A stretch of 64,000 nucleotides of DNA from NCBI GenBank assembly GCA_039619475.1, contig CM077115.1:510094815-510158814 (forward strand). The letters run 5' to 3'. This stretch comes from Icerya purchasi (lineage: Eukaryota > Arthropoda > Insecta > Hemiptera > Monophlebidae). The notes beneath the pieces were generated by a model. It saw nothing but the letters and a program-made list of their open reading frames with translations. It did no database searches and was not told where the DNA came from. Below, in pieces: positions 54,746 to 64,000 of this stretch. Numbering within the stretch: position 1 is the stretch's first letter; each line of letters starts with the position of its first letter. Position numbers and translations under genes: made by a program.

Positions 54746-56085
54746 AAAAAAAACGCATTTTTATCAAAAAAGATGGGCCTAACAGCGATTAAAAGAAGTA
54801 AATAAAAAAAAAGTACATAGAATTGTTATTAATCCGAAGTAACGAAGAATGCAGTGTTTTATATATAAATCAACAATTTCTTCTTCCATATACCGGTAAC
54901 TTTCAGAAAAGCTCGCACGACATATCACATAAATGTTATTTCATTGACCATATTACAAAACTTAAAAAATTGCATTAAACGTAAAATTAAAAAAAAAAAA
55001 AAAAAAACGACTTCAAGATTTATTATAAAAATATAATAAAAATGTACTAAAAAACAAAAAATAATTATTCGACAAAAAATATATTTCAGAATGATAATAT
55101 TATATTATCGTAATTCTTATACAACATTAACTTTTTGGAGTCGGCATCAAATCAAATCAAATCAAATATATTGCAAAAATATATACAAAGTTACTTATAA
55201 ATATTTATGTTATTTTTAAATCGCAAATGCGCTCGAAAGCGCGAGTAGCGAAAGTGGTTTTGTGCGTACATGAACTACATCAATGTGCCTAATACTGTTA
55301 AAGTGTGTAAGCATCATTTTTGTAGTTCATGTTTACAAATTATTTCCGTGTTCACATGTGGTTTTGGACATTACAGGTACTTAAAATATTCATACAAAAA
55401 AACAAAACAAAAAAAATTTTTTTCTACATCTGACATTTTATAATAATAACCTTTTTACAACTTAAATTTTACATGGGCTACATTTGTGTGTAATTTTAAC
55501 AATTAAATAAATAAAACAAATTGATAACAAATAAACATTATCTGTTCACCAGTGACATGTTGCCCATGTTTACAATTATATGTAATAAGAATACAATTTA
55601 AATTTAAGTAATTAAATAATGTATAAAATTAATCTCTATTACAATATTTAGGAACAATTCAATGAATATTTAATGCATTTTTTAATTATTACTGTAATAT
55701 GAATTTGATGCCAACTCCAAACAATTAATTTTGTATAAAAATTACGATAATATTACCACTCCGAAATATATTTTATTTTTTGTCGAATAATTATTTTTTA
55801 TTTTTTAGTGCGTTTTTATTAAATTTTTATAATAAATCTTGAAGTCGGTATATTTTATGTTCAATGCAATTTTTTAAGTTTTATAATATGGTAAATGAAA
55901 TTACATTTATGTGATATGTCGTGCGAGCTTTCGTTTTCTGAAAGAAATTGTTAATTTTTATATAAAACACCGCATTCTTCTTTACTTCAGGTTAATAACA
56001 GTTCTATGTACTTTTTTTTTTTTTATTTACTTCTTTTAATCGCTGCTAGGCCCATCTTATGGCATAAGAATGGAATTTTTTTATT
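54746..56085. repeat. Long foldback structure: about 400-bp inverted arms, about 535-bp spacer
   Basis: The left arm (about 54746-55155) and right arm (about 55690-56085) are reverse complements at roughly 85-90 percent. Both include, in the left-arm sense, AGATGGGCCTAACAGCGATT, GCTCGCACGACATATCACAT, CTTCAAGATTTATTATAAAA and ATAATTATTCGACAAAAAAT. The spacer holds a further small hairpin (ACATGAACTACA at about 55268 with TGTAGTTCATGT at about 55321) and an ATCAA repeat (55146-55170). No protein is encoded. The outer borders lie in A/T tracts and no target duplication was found. Confidence 0.85.
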
Positions 56086-56089
56086 CACG

Positions 56090-58755
56090 GGGATCAAAAA
56101 AAGTTCAGAAGTGATAGAAAACAGAAGGAGAAAATAGATATCTTAAAAACATAACGAAAAACGCAACTTGACTTTTTTGTTTCCTCAGCTTAAAAATTAC
56201 CGTTCTTAATATTCATTTAATTTTGATATGGAAATGAAAAGTGAAATACTTTCGTATAATACTGTTAAACTCAATATTTCAATTACTAATGGCAGATGTT
56301 AGAAAATAGATCTCTATTTCTAAGAATTTAGTATTTTTTAATGCTTGTTTATTTCAGCTGTCGTTAGTTACTGAATATTTACTTGAGAATTATAAATAGA
56401 AAGCTTGAAACTAAGAACTTAATACTTTGAGCAAACATTATGGTATAAATATTTTGAATTAATTATGTAGTGGATGCATAAGTTTAAATTTAATAACAAT
56501 ATTTTGTTTACTGTAGCAGCGAAAGAATTTGTAAAATTAGCGTATCACTGAAAATATTAACAATTCTAAAATTTTGTGTAGTGTTCTTTCTGCGCACAAT
56601 ACTTAAAAAAAAATTTCGCAAGTTATTTTAAATATTTCCGTAAATTCTTATATATATATATATTTTTTTTTTTTCAGTGGAATTTTAATTTCTTTCAAAA
56701 ATCAATAAAATTGAGTTAATAATGATTACGTAAGTCCTTTTTTAAAAATAATTTTAAATGCTTGTAACATGCGTTGAAATATTTAACTGTTGACTATTGT
56801 TTCACAACAATCCTTACTATTTTTCCATCCAGTAGCAAAAAAAAAAAAAAATCTTTTCCCGAAAAAGACAGTGTGAAGATAAATTTGTTAAGTCTGTTTT
56901 ATAATAACCAACAAGTTTTACCGCGTGATCTGGAAAATTGTCGGTGTAAAAGTATTTTGTGGTTTATAGCCGCGTTCTTTAGATTTACAGATATTTACGT
57001 TTTTAAACGAATTTACGGTGATTTTTGCGTAACGCGGGATTAAAAAGTACTTCACAATTATCGGGAAAAGAATATTTCAAAAAATCAAATTTGCGAGTTT
57101 TGCACTTTTTTGTCATACATTGCCAACTTGTAGCGTTGATTTTTTTCGTTACTTTAATTTATATATTTCTTAATTAGTAAAATCTCTTAAACGAAATTTT
57201 ACGTCATTGTACTTTCGTATTAGCGGTCTTCAAATTTTTAATATTTGGCATTCTATCAAGCCTTATTCGAGAATAAAAAAATGTATTGTTTAAATTAAAA
57301 GATCTTCTCAAAATATTTGTAATACATAAATGTAAAAAATTCAACTGAATAACGTTTAAAGTACGGAGATTTTAAATGGTTTTGCAAAAACTGTAAAATT
57401 TGGGTCGAAAAAATATTTCAAATAAAGTCGTTAATTTAAAAGAAAGCTTAAAAAAAAAACAAAACAAATAAAAATTAAGTTTTAACTGAATAGGGTAATA
57501 GACAAATAATTTCAGCGACACAAAGACCTGCAAGATGAACAGTCAAAAAACTGCAACATTTTTAGATTTCAATACCTCCGTTAAAGCGTACAACTAATTA
57601 TAGAAATAATAAAAAAGAAAAGATTATAACGAAGCACAGTCAAGTTTGCAGATTGAAAAAAATACTTTAGTTTTTTCCCATAATAAATAACTTTGCACTG
57701 TACCGAAATGTGAAAAAAAAAAAAAAAGAGAAAAAGTAATTAATTTCTGCTTATCAAGCGATAAATTATTTAAAATAAAACTGAAATATTATCCGTCAGT
57801 AAAAGATATTGTAATTATAGACGCTTTAGCTAAACTAAGTCATGCTACAACATTATTAAGGAAGTATATTTTTATAATCGGAAATGGATTTAACTGCTCA
57901 TTAATTTATAAATGGAGACACTTTGCGCGTGGTTTACATAACAAAAAAGAAAATAAATATACGTATGAATTATATGATTGCTGTTTTTTCAGTCCCAGTA
58001 TAATTAAATTTAAGCATTAATGTAATATGGCAGAATCCACGGATATTATTAACGAATTATTAAATTCAATAAAACGAATTACATTAATTAAAAAATAAGA
58101 ATTAAAAAGGTCAACGGAATGTGTAATTAATAAGGTAACAATGGGCTAATTACAATTTAATTATAATTTGATGATAATAAAATATATAATGTTACGGGGT
58201 AAAGAATATAACTCTGTACGTCGAAATGCTTTATTATTTGCATATTTATTTATCTTTAAATATTTAAACTAATATTTGTATTTTGGATATTATTATTTTT
58301 TGCATATTTTTAAAACGGTAGTAAATTATTCATCGTTTCACCTTTTTTTAATTTGTATTTTTATTTTAATTCATTTGATCACATCAAAGAAATTGCGTAT
58401 ATCATTAAAATGGTTATCGTATACAATTTCAGTTTTAAAAGATTATTTATTATAATTTATAAACATTATGAACATTTGTGTGTGTTTAGGTCAGCTAAAC
58501 TTGTACAGCATTGTTTGTAGCGCATATATTTCATGTAAAGAGAAGCATGTTTATGAAATGGACGAGGAGATCTAAAATGCATATAAACGAAATGACAAAA
58601 TTTATTCACAGCCGTAAATATGTATGTTTTTTTAAATCTTAATTTTTCTTTTTTTTTTTTTTTTTTTATTGTATAAACTAAAAGGTTTAATTACGATTTA
58701 GGATTTCATAGTACTAAATCAATTGCTAAAAAGGTATGTTTGGTTGGGCTGTAAT
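56090..58755. other. AT-rich intergenic DNA
   Basis: No gene or element recognised. T/A tracts occur near 56659-56676 and 58644-58668. The 89-codon frame at 56774-57043 shows no domain resemblance. Confidence 0.4.
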
Positions 58756-58759
58756 ATAA

Positions 58760-59040
58760 ATAACTTGAAGAAGGGGGATAATTAGATTGTCATTCGGAAA
58801 AAGCTTATTAATAATGGATCCATGCTGACTCGTTCACTTTGAACTCAATACTTCTAAACAAGCATTAAAGTCACCGATTACAATTAAGGGAAAAGGTTGA
58901 TTTGGGCAAAAAGTGCTAGCAGCCCGTCTCAGTCCGCAAGGGTATTAGAGTGTGGGTAATAGTTGTCTTTCGTCGCGAGGGTGTTTGATAGAAACGGAAA
59001 ATGTACGGCACCGCGGTTATTCGAAAACGGGTACTACACT
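58760..59040 (-). mobile_element. Possible LINE endonuclease fragment
   Basis: On the - strand, a PLIVIGDFNACLE segment (about 58880) resembles the GDFNAH motif of AP-type LINE endonucleases, preceded in another frame by YYPHSNTLAD, similar to the Y-PP motif. Evidence is limited to these two short motifs. Confidence 0.35.
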
Positions 59041-59464
59041 AATAAGAAATGCTCGCATAGATGTATGTAACTGATCTCGCAACACAGATTTTTTAGTATA
59101 ATGACCGCGGGTATTTAGAAACAATGCTTTTTAACATAAGAACATATGTTATTCAAAAATATTATTTTATTAAACTGAATGGATCAATAAAAATGTAACA
59201 TTAAAAAACAGACCAACTGGTACTTTTAACATTTTTTACAATAATAGCAGCTGAAACTTGAACGATTTGAAATAACAGCGATCTGCTTGTAACAGTTTGG
59301 TATCCTTATTATTTTTTAAAATTTATCACTAATTGCAGAACGGCTGTAAATAGTGAATTATAGGATATAATTGTTTATACACATGCATTTAACATACAAC
59401 AGTATTCCAGAATATTTCATGAAAATTATGATTTCCTTATGAAATTTTCAAGCCTACAAATGTA

Positions 59465-59490
59465 ACACACACACACACACACACACACAA
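59465..59490. repeat. (AC)13 microsatellite
   Basis: Perfect dinucleotide run. Confidence 0.95.
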
Positions 59491-59582
59491 TTACGCGTGT
59501 ACAAGCACGTATTTGCGCGCGTAACTGTGTTTTGTCAATAAACAAACCTTGTCATCAAAAAGTGGAATGAAAAAACGTATGG

Positions 59583-60530
59583 TGGGTCAAAAAAGTATTT
59601 TCACGTTGTAGAACAGGTTGGGAACAATCTACGACGCTGAAATTTGCTGTATACAGAAGAATGGGAAGCATCACGATAAAAGGAAATATATGCCGACAAA
59701 ACAAACAGATCGCAGGTTTAGGTGATACAGAAAAATGAAAACGGCGCCACTAGGTATCACGTGAAATCGGGAAAATATCCGTCCATGCAGCTTGTAAAAC
59801 GCATTTTAAATCCTGAAAATTTTCCATGCATACACTCCAACACCAAGTCGACTCTACACATTTTCGATAACATTCTGATCAGGTGACTGCGGAGGTGTAT
59901 GTAACGTTCGAGAAAGGAGCCATTCACCAGTTAACATCGCGGTATGTTTGAATCATTGTCTTGTTGAAAGACAAATGACTCATCCAAATATAATTCACAT
60001 GCGCTTTCCTTCAAATTACCGTGTAATGTATTGATGTAGTCGGTGGCTTTCATTTTTCCGTCAATGAATGCGAGATTTCCAACCTCACTAGCCGCAATAC
60101 ACCCCACACACCATACAATTATTTTCTCCATGCTTTATGGAATTTTTCAAATGATTGACTTCGAGCTTGGTATTGCGTTTGCGCCATACATAGCGTTAAT
60201 CATCCTAACCAAATAAATTATATTTGGTTTTACCGGAAAAAATTACTGAGTGCCAAAAGTTACCAGTTTGGCAACATGTGCTTTCGCGAAGGCTAAATGT
60301 TTTTGGAAATTAGTTTGGCGGAACTGTGTACATTTCTGACAGTTTACTATGCACCTCATTTTCGATTTTCCCCGTCATTGCAAACCGTTTAATAACATAC
60401 TGAACTTCAAAAAATAGGAAACTTACTTCTTCGGTAATTATGTGGCAACTAAGACAACTTTCATGAAGCATTATAATTCGCGCACGTCTTGCTACAGGTA
60501 TCACGGTATTTTTTGGTGCATCTTTTCACA
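59583..60530 (-). mobile_element. Tc1-like transposase pseudogene
   Basis: On the - strand: a GKTKYNLFG segment corresponding to the first catalytic Asp region (mutated), a VKHGENNCMVCG-like stretch, then VWCVGCIAASEVGNLAFIDG (about 60110) and FVFQQDNDSNIPRC (about 59950), carrying the second catalytic Asp of the DD34D/E core. Then come WLLSRTLHTPPQSPDQNVIE and NVWSRLGVGV (about 59850), the third acidic region (NPIE-LW in intact copies). Several frameshifts and stops. Near 59580, GGTGGGTCAAAAAAGTATTT resembles the terminal repeat of Tc1-like elements and probably marks one end. No matching right end was found. Confidence 0.8.
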
Positions 60531-60534
60531 CTTT

Positions 60535-61420
60535 AAAGTACTGCTATTACTTTTATTACTAATTAGGCATATTGTACAAACTACTGTATTGAGCCATACA
60601 GCCTACGTTTACTAAACCGCACGCCCGTCGACTTATCATACATGCATTAGTCATCAATTTCTGCGTGTGCAAATACTAATTTTCTCCTATGTTCCGCCTT
60701 GGCCGCTGTTATTCACCGTTGCAGCTAAACACATTGTGCCGATATGCGTTTTAGGCGATTTTATTTCTAACACATTACCTTTCCCCATCACTATTCTTAC
60801 CACTTACGTTTTAGGACGTTTTTTAGTAACGTGCAAATACTTTTTTAACCCGCTGTATATGTAATAGGCAAGCAGTATAAACTAATCGCATAGTATCTAT
60901 AAATTGTTATAAACATCGCAAATAAACTTATTTCATAAAGGAATGTTTTTTCGATCTATTTTGAACTTTCATCTATAAAATTTCGCAAACAGTTGAAATT
61001 ATATCAGTATTTGAAAACTACATTTGTATATATTCCATTATTCTTTATATCGTTTATCTGTGTATTTTATGTAGATTATTAAATTACACAGTCATTCCCT
61101 ATGCGACATATACCAAAACATGACAAAAGGTTTAAAAAATGAAATTTAACTATTAATACTGCAACAATATTTCTTAAAGATACAAAACAAATAAAAACTC
61201 TTTTCTTGTTTTCACGTAATTTCAGAAATACTAATAACAAAAAACGTTGATCAGACTTATTTAAAAATTTTAAACAATTAGAAAAGTAGTTAAATAAAAC
61301 TTAATATAACTTTCAAGGAGACAAAACCCTGAAACAAACAATTTTTAGAAGACCCCCCACAAATTCTTAAACTGTGCATTTCAATAAAATCGTTGGTGGG
61401 GTTTTTGAAAAACCAATATA
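60535..61420. other. AT-rich intergenic DNA
   Basis: Between the Tc1-like remnant and the likely 3' end of DCTN5. No gene recognised. Confidence 0.45.
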
Positions 61421-61426
61421 TAATTG

Positions 61427-61432
61427 TTTATT
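61427..61432 (-). terminator. Candidate DCTN5 polyadenylation signal
   Basis: AATAAA on the - strand, about 277 bases after the DCTN5 stop codon. It is one of several possible A-rich hexamers; choice uncertain. Confidence 0.35.
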
Positions 61433-61708
61433 TAATAATATAATATATAAAATATGAGCATAGCTATCGTTTATCTACCTTAATATTTTATGCAAATAGT
61501 AATGCAAATTGTAAATATCAACAAGCTCCTAAAAAGTTCGCATAATTATTGTGGACACATATTAAAAAGTCTGTACCGTAATTTTCAAGACTGGTAACTT
61601 TTAGTTTATAAACATCTAAACATGCAAGATTTATCAAAAAATTTTCCTATTGATACATTAATTTATAAATCTGCTATATTTTAATACTAACGTTTACACA
61701 ACTCGCGG

Positions 61709-61906
61709 TTAATCTTTAGAAGGAATGAAATGTTCATAATAACTGTGTGTAAAATCTGTCATCATATCCTGTGTACATTCAGGCAAATCTCCAATATACA
61801 ACCCTGGAGACCCTCCATATTTCGTAAATGATGGAACAACAGTTTCTGGCGGTAATACTGTATTATCTTCAATCATACAACATTCCTTTAAAACACAACG
61901 GCGACC
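61709..61906 (-). CDS. DCTN5: Dynactin subunit 5 (p25), last coding exon only
   Basis: Dynactin 5 is one of the pointed-end proteins of the dynactin complex, which helps cytoplasmic dynein attach to cargo. It belongs to the left-handed beta-helix (hexapeptide repeat) proteins. This exon encodes the last 65 residues: [57 protein letters not shown] and a short end, then TAA at 61709-61711 (read on the - strand). Mammalian DCTN5 has the same order ([37 protein letters not shown]), as far as I recall the family. The acceptor is ...TTACTGTAG before GGT. The upstream part, expected at about 115-120 residues, lies outside the window. No damage was seen, so I take it as a working gene. Confidence 0.92.
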   Translation of the reverse strand, partial: GRRCVLKECCMIEDNTVLPPETVVPSFTKYGGSPGLYIGDLPECTQDMMTDFTHSYYEHFIPSKD

Positions 61907-61910
61907 CTAC

Positions 61911-61936
61911 AGTAATAATAATAATAATAATAAAAA
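61911..61936. repeat. (TAA)8 microsatellite next to the DCTN5 acceptor site
   Basis: On the - strand it is a (TTA)n run ending four bases before the acceptor AG, so it serves as the pyrimidine-rich tract. Confidence 0.85.
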
Positions 61937-61994
61937 GTTAAGACGAAATCACTAGAATTAATTATTTATTTAAAACATACGGAATACATTGCAA

Positions 61995-62840
61995 AGAAAA
62001 TTAGGGCAACATTACCAGCATTATACACTTTAAAGAAATATGTAACAAATAAAACGTTAAAAATGGTGTATCATGCGCTAGTGGAATCGAGAATCAGATA
62101 TGGAATTCAGGCACGGGAAATGGCTAGGAAAACATACGCGGGGGAAATAAGTTAACCGCAAAATGAAATGCTTAAAATTAATATCAGATCACAAATACGA
62201 GACCGAAAGTGAAATAGTACAAAAAGGAAACGCACTGAGCGTTAGAGGAATGTATTTATTCATAAAAATATGGAAATACATAATGACAGATAAGGAAATA
62301 GAATTGGAGGAAAGATGAAAAATAGAATACGGGCTGAAGGAAAACTATTTGTGCAAACTGCCGTTAGCTAAAACAAAGATGGAGGAGCAAAGAGACAAAC
62401 ACATTATAACGCAATTGTTAAATAAAATGCCTAAAGCAATAATAGAGGAGGAAAAAATTGGCGTGAAAAAAAAGAAAATAAAGGAATGATTACAGATAAA
62501 GGAAAATATAGGAGCAATAATAAGCATTAAATAAGAGAAGAGGATAGGGAAATATGATAAACAAAAGTGAAAAAAAGGCGAAGACAAAGAGACGGAATAA
62601 AATAAATAAATCAAATAAAATATATATAAAATAAATAATAGATTAGTTATAGCTAAGTTGGAAATAAGGAAAAATAGGATAAGATTGTAATAAAATGATT
62701 TATGCGGCGGTAAGATTGTATAGTATATAAGTAGTATAGTGTAAACATATTTAGATGTAAGAAAACTCGTCGACAAGCGTCTAGCTTGACGAAGAAATGT
62801 GTGAATATTAATAAATATATATATATATATTTTCAAAAAA
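61995..62840 (+). mobile_element. LINE fragment in the DCTN5 intron, antisense to the gene
   Basis: The + strand reads IRATLPALYTLKKYVTNKTL, MVYHALVESRIRYGIQARG, the usual end of the reverse transcriptase in CR1/jockey-type LINEs, then a VRGMYLFIKIWK segment in a shifted frame and a Lys/Glu-rich tail (about 62380-62490). Near the end is a CAAGC-GTCTA-GCTTG hairpin (about 62775-62789), followed by a TA run (62813-62830). No active site remains. Confidence 0.65.
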
Positions 62841-62844
62841 AAAA

Positions 62845-64000
62845 CCTCACTGAAATATTGAAAGTGAATGAACATAAAGCGAACTGTTATACGATTATTA
62901 ATAATTAAGCTTTTTAATCAGCACGCTTAAAAGTTTATTGATACTTTGCGTACCCCACATAATCTACTTATAAACAAATAAATCAACAGCACAAAGCATA
63001 TACATAAATTATAGTAAATATTGACTAGTTTTTAGGATGATATGATACGCAATAGTGACACTAGTATTTTATTATGTCCAGCATGGAACACCGACCTGAC
63101 GTATATCAGTAGATAAGAAAAATTATTTAATTTGTATTTCAGAGTGTTTTTGCAACTCAATTCAGTCGACAAACTGAAAAAAAAAAACAAAAAATTATGA
63201 ACAAGTAACTATTTCCCCCCCCTTTTTTTGGCTGGGTCTTGTGCGAATATAGTTGCTAGCCGAAGTATAACAACCAATAAAAATTATAATCCTAACGTTC
63301 CTTTCTGTTCGCATAAAAATTTACAATAAAAAAACTTGTTTTTTCATATGCTTCACGTTTTATAATCAGAGAAGAGTTTCCAATAAAAACAAAATAAATG
63401 TTTTAAGTTAGATATGTTACAGAATATGTATATTGTAATGTTTTAAATTTTTTCAAATTATGTTTAACAACTTTATGCCTCAACAATTGATATACATGAA
63501 ACTAATATAATCTTTTATTTTGGTGTCACGCACTCACCATGTAATTTTCCGTTAGTTGTGCGTTATGGATATTTTACTTAACGAATGGCTTACTTTTTCT
63601 ATCGAAAATAAAACAATAAGCTTGCATTAAAATGCCAACAACTTTACTTTTTGCAAAAATTAAAAAATAAAAATAATTATTTATGTAACGAAAAACTTTC
63701 AGACGGAATCTCGATTATTATAATTTCAAAATTATTTTGCACGTCAAATTGCTCGCTTATTTTTATTCTATTGTGCGAGCATTATTATCAATTATAGAGA
63801 CACGCATTTAAATACACATATATTAAAAAGAGGACGTTGAATGCATATCAATGTACAATTATTTGTCGGCTAAAATTAAACAAAAGAAAATAAAAAGAAC
63901 AAAGGAGTTTACGCGAGCCCTTTAAAATTCCATATTGTTTCACAACTGATTCTGTAACTGATTACGAAGTAATTGTCAAAAAATTAACTATGAGATATAA
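62845..64000. other. Probably DCTN5 intron; no exon seen
   Basis: AT-rich. I searched the - strand for the preceding DCTN5 exon (HVGKNCVI-type residues) and did not find it. A C8-T7 run lies near 63216-63230. Confidence 0.4.

Noticed and set aside
60310..60504. 64-codon minus-strand frame as a small gene
   Set aside because: It lies in the expected N-terminal part of the Tc1-like transposase remnant and has no other support.
62345..62875. 176-codon minus-strand frame
   Set aside because: Phe/Ile/Ser/Tyr-rich translation of the complement of an A-rich LINE tail; no domain, and it overlaps clear plus-strand LINE sequence.
1..64000. CRISPR arrays, operons, bacterial or viral gene clusters
   Set aside because: No regularly spaced palindromic repeats and no prokaryotic gene organisation; all coding evidence is spliced animal genes or eukaryotic transposons.

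Overview
This is a stretch of an AT-rich eukaryotic nuclear genome, almost certainly an insect. The two host genes have spliced, GT-AG exons and animal-type proteins. The rest is dominated by decayed insect-type transposons: non-LTR retrotransposons (LINEs), hAT, mariner/Tc1 and piggyBac. Nothing looks bacterial, organellar or viral. The species cannot be fixed from the sequence; the large introns and heavy LINE load would suit a large-genome hemimetabolous insect, but that is only a guess.

Layout. (1) 1-31.6 kb is intergenic and acts as a transposon graveyard. It holds a 952-bp hAT remnant with an exact 8-bp target duplication, inserted into a tRNA-like inverted repeat (4.8-6.3 kb). It also holds many dead LINE fragments on both strands: a poly(A)-tailed, RNase H-bearing family present at least five times, and RTE/R4-like elements ending in short microsatellite tails. 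A satellite-like array is split by a LINE (14.0-16.6 kb), and there are an almost perfect hairpin element (19.4-19.8 kb), a tRNA-derived SINE head (21.26 kb), a 25-bp minisatellite, and a repeat family shared between 4.4 and 29.9 kb.

(2) 31.6-45.4 kb is one complete host gene on the + strand: inositol-3-phosphate synthase (INO1/Inos), the rate-limiting enzyme of inositol biosynthesis. Eight coding exons join in frame to 555 codons. A TATA box, an initiator-like sequence and a strong Kozak start lie upstream, and AATAAA signals lie just after the stop. Introns 1 and 5 contain a LINE tail and a mariner fragment.

(3) 45.4-61.4 kb is intergenic again. It contains three LINE fragments (one with an endonuclease domain), a recognisable but dead piggyBac transposase, local tandem and inverted duplications, a 1.3-kb foldback structure and a dead Tc1-like transposase.

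(4) 61.4-64 kb contains the last coding exon of dynactin subunit 5 (DCTN5, p25) on the - strand. The start of its upstream intron carries another LINE fragment; the remaining exons lie beyond the window. INO1 and DCTN5 therefore converge (tail to tail), separated by about 16 kb of repeats, and no functional link between them is implied.

I found no convincing new multi-gene system. The most unusual items are the structured repeats: the long inverted repeats that could make double-stranded RNA, the tRNA-like palindrome with its nested hAT, and the hairpin-bearing repeat family at 4.4 and 29.9 kb. All calls come from reading the sequence by eye; no database search was run.
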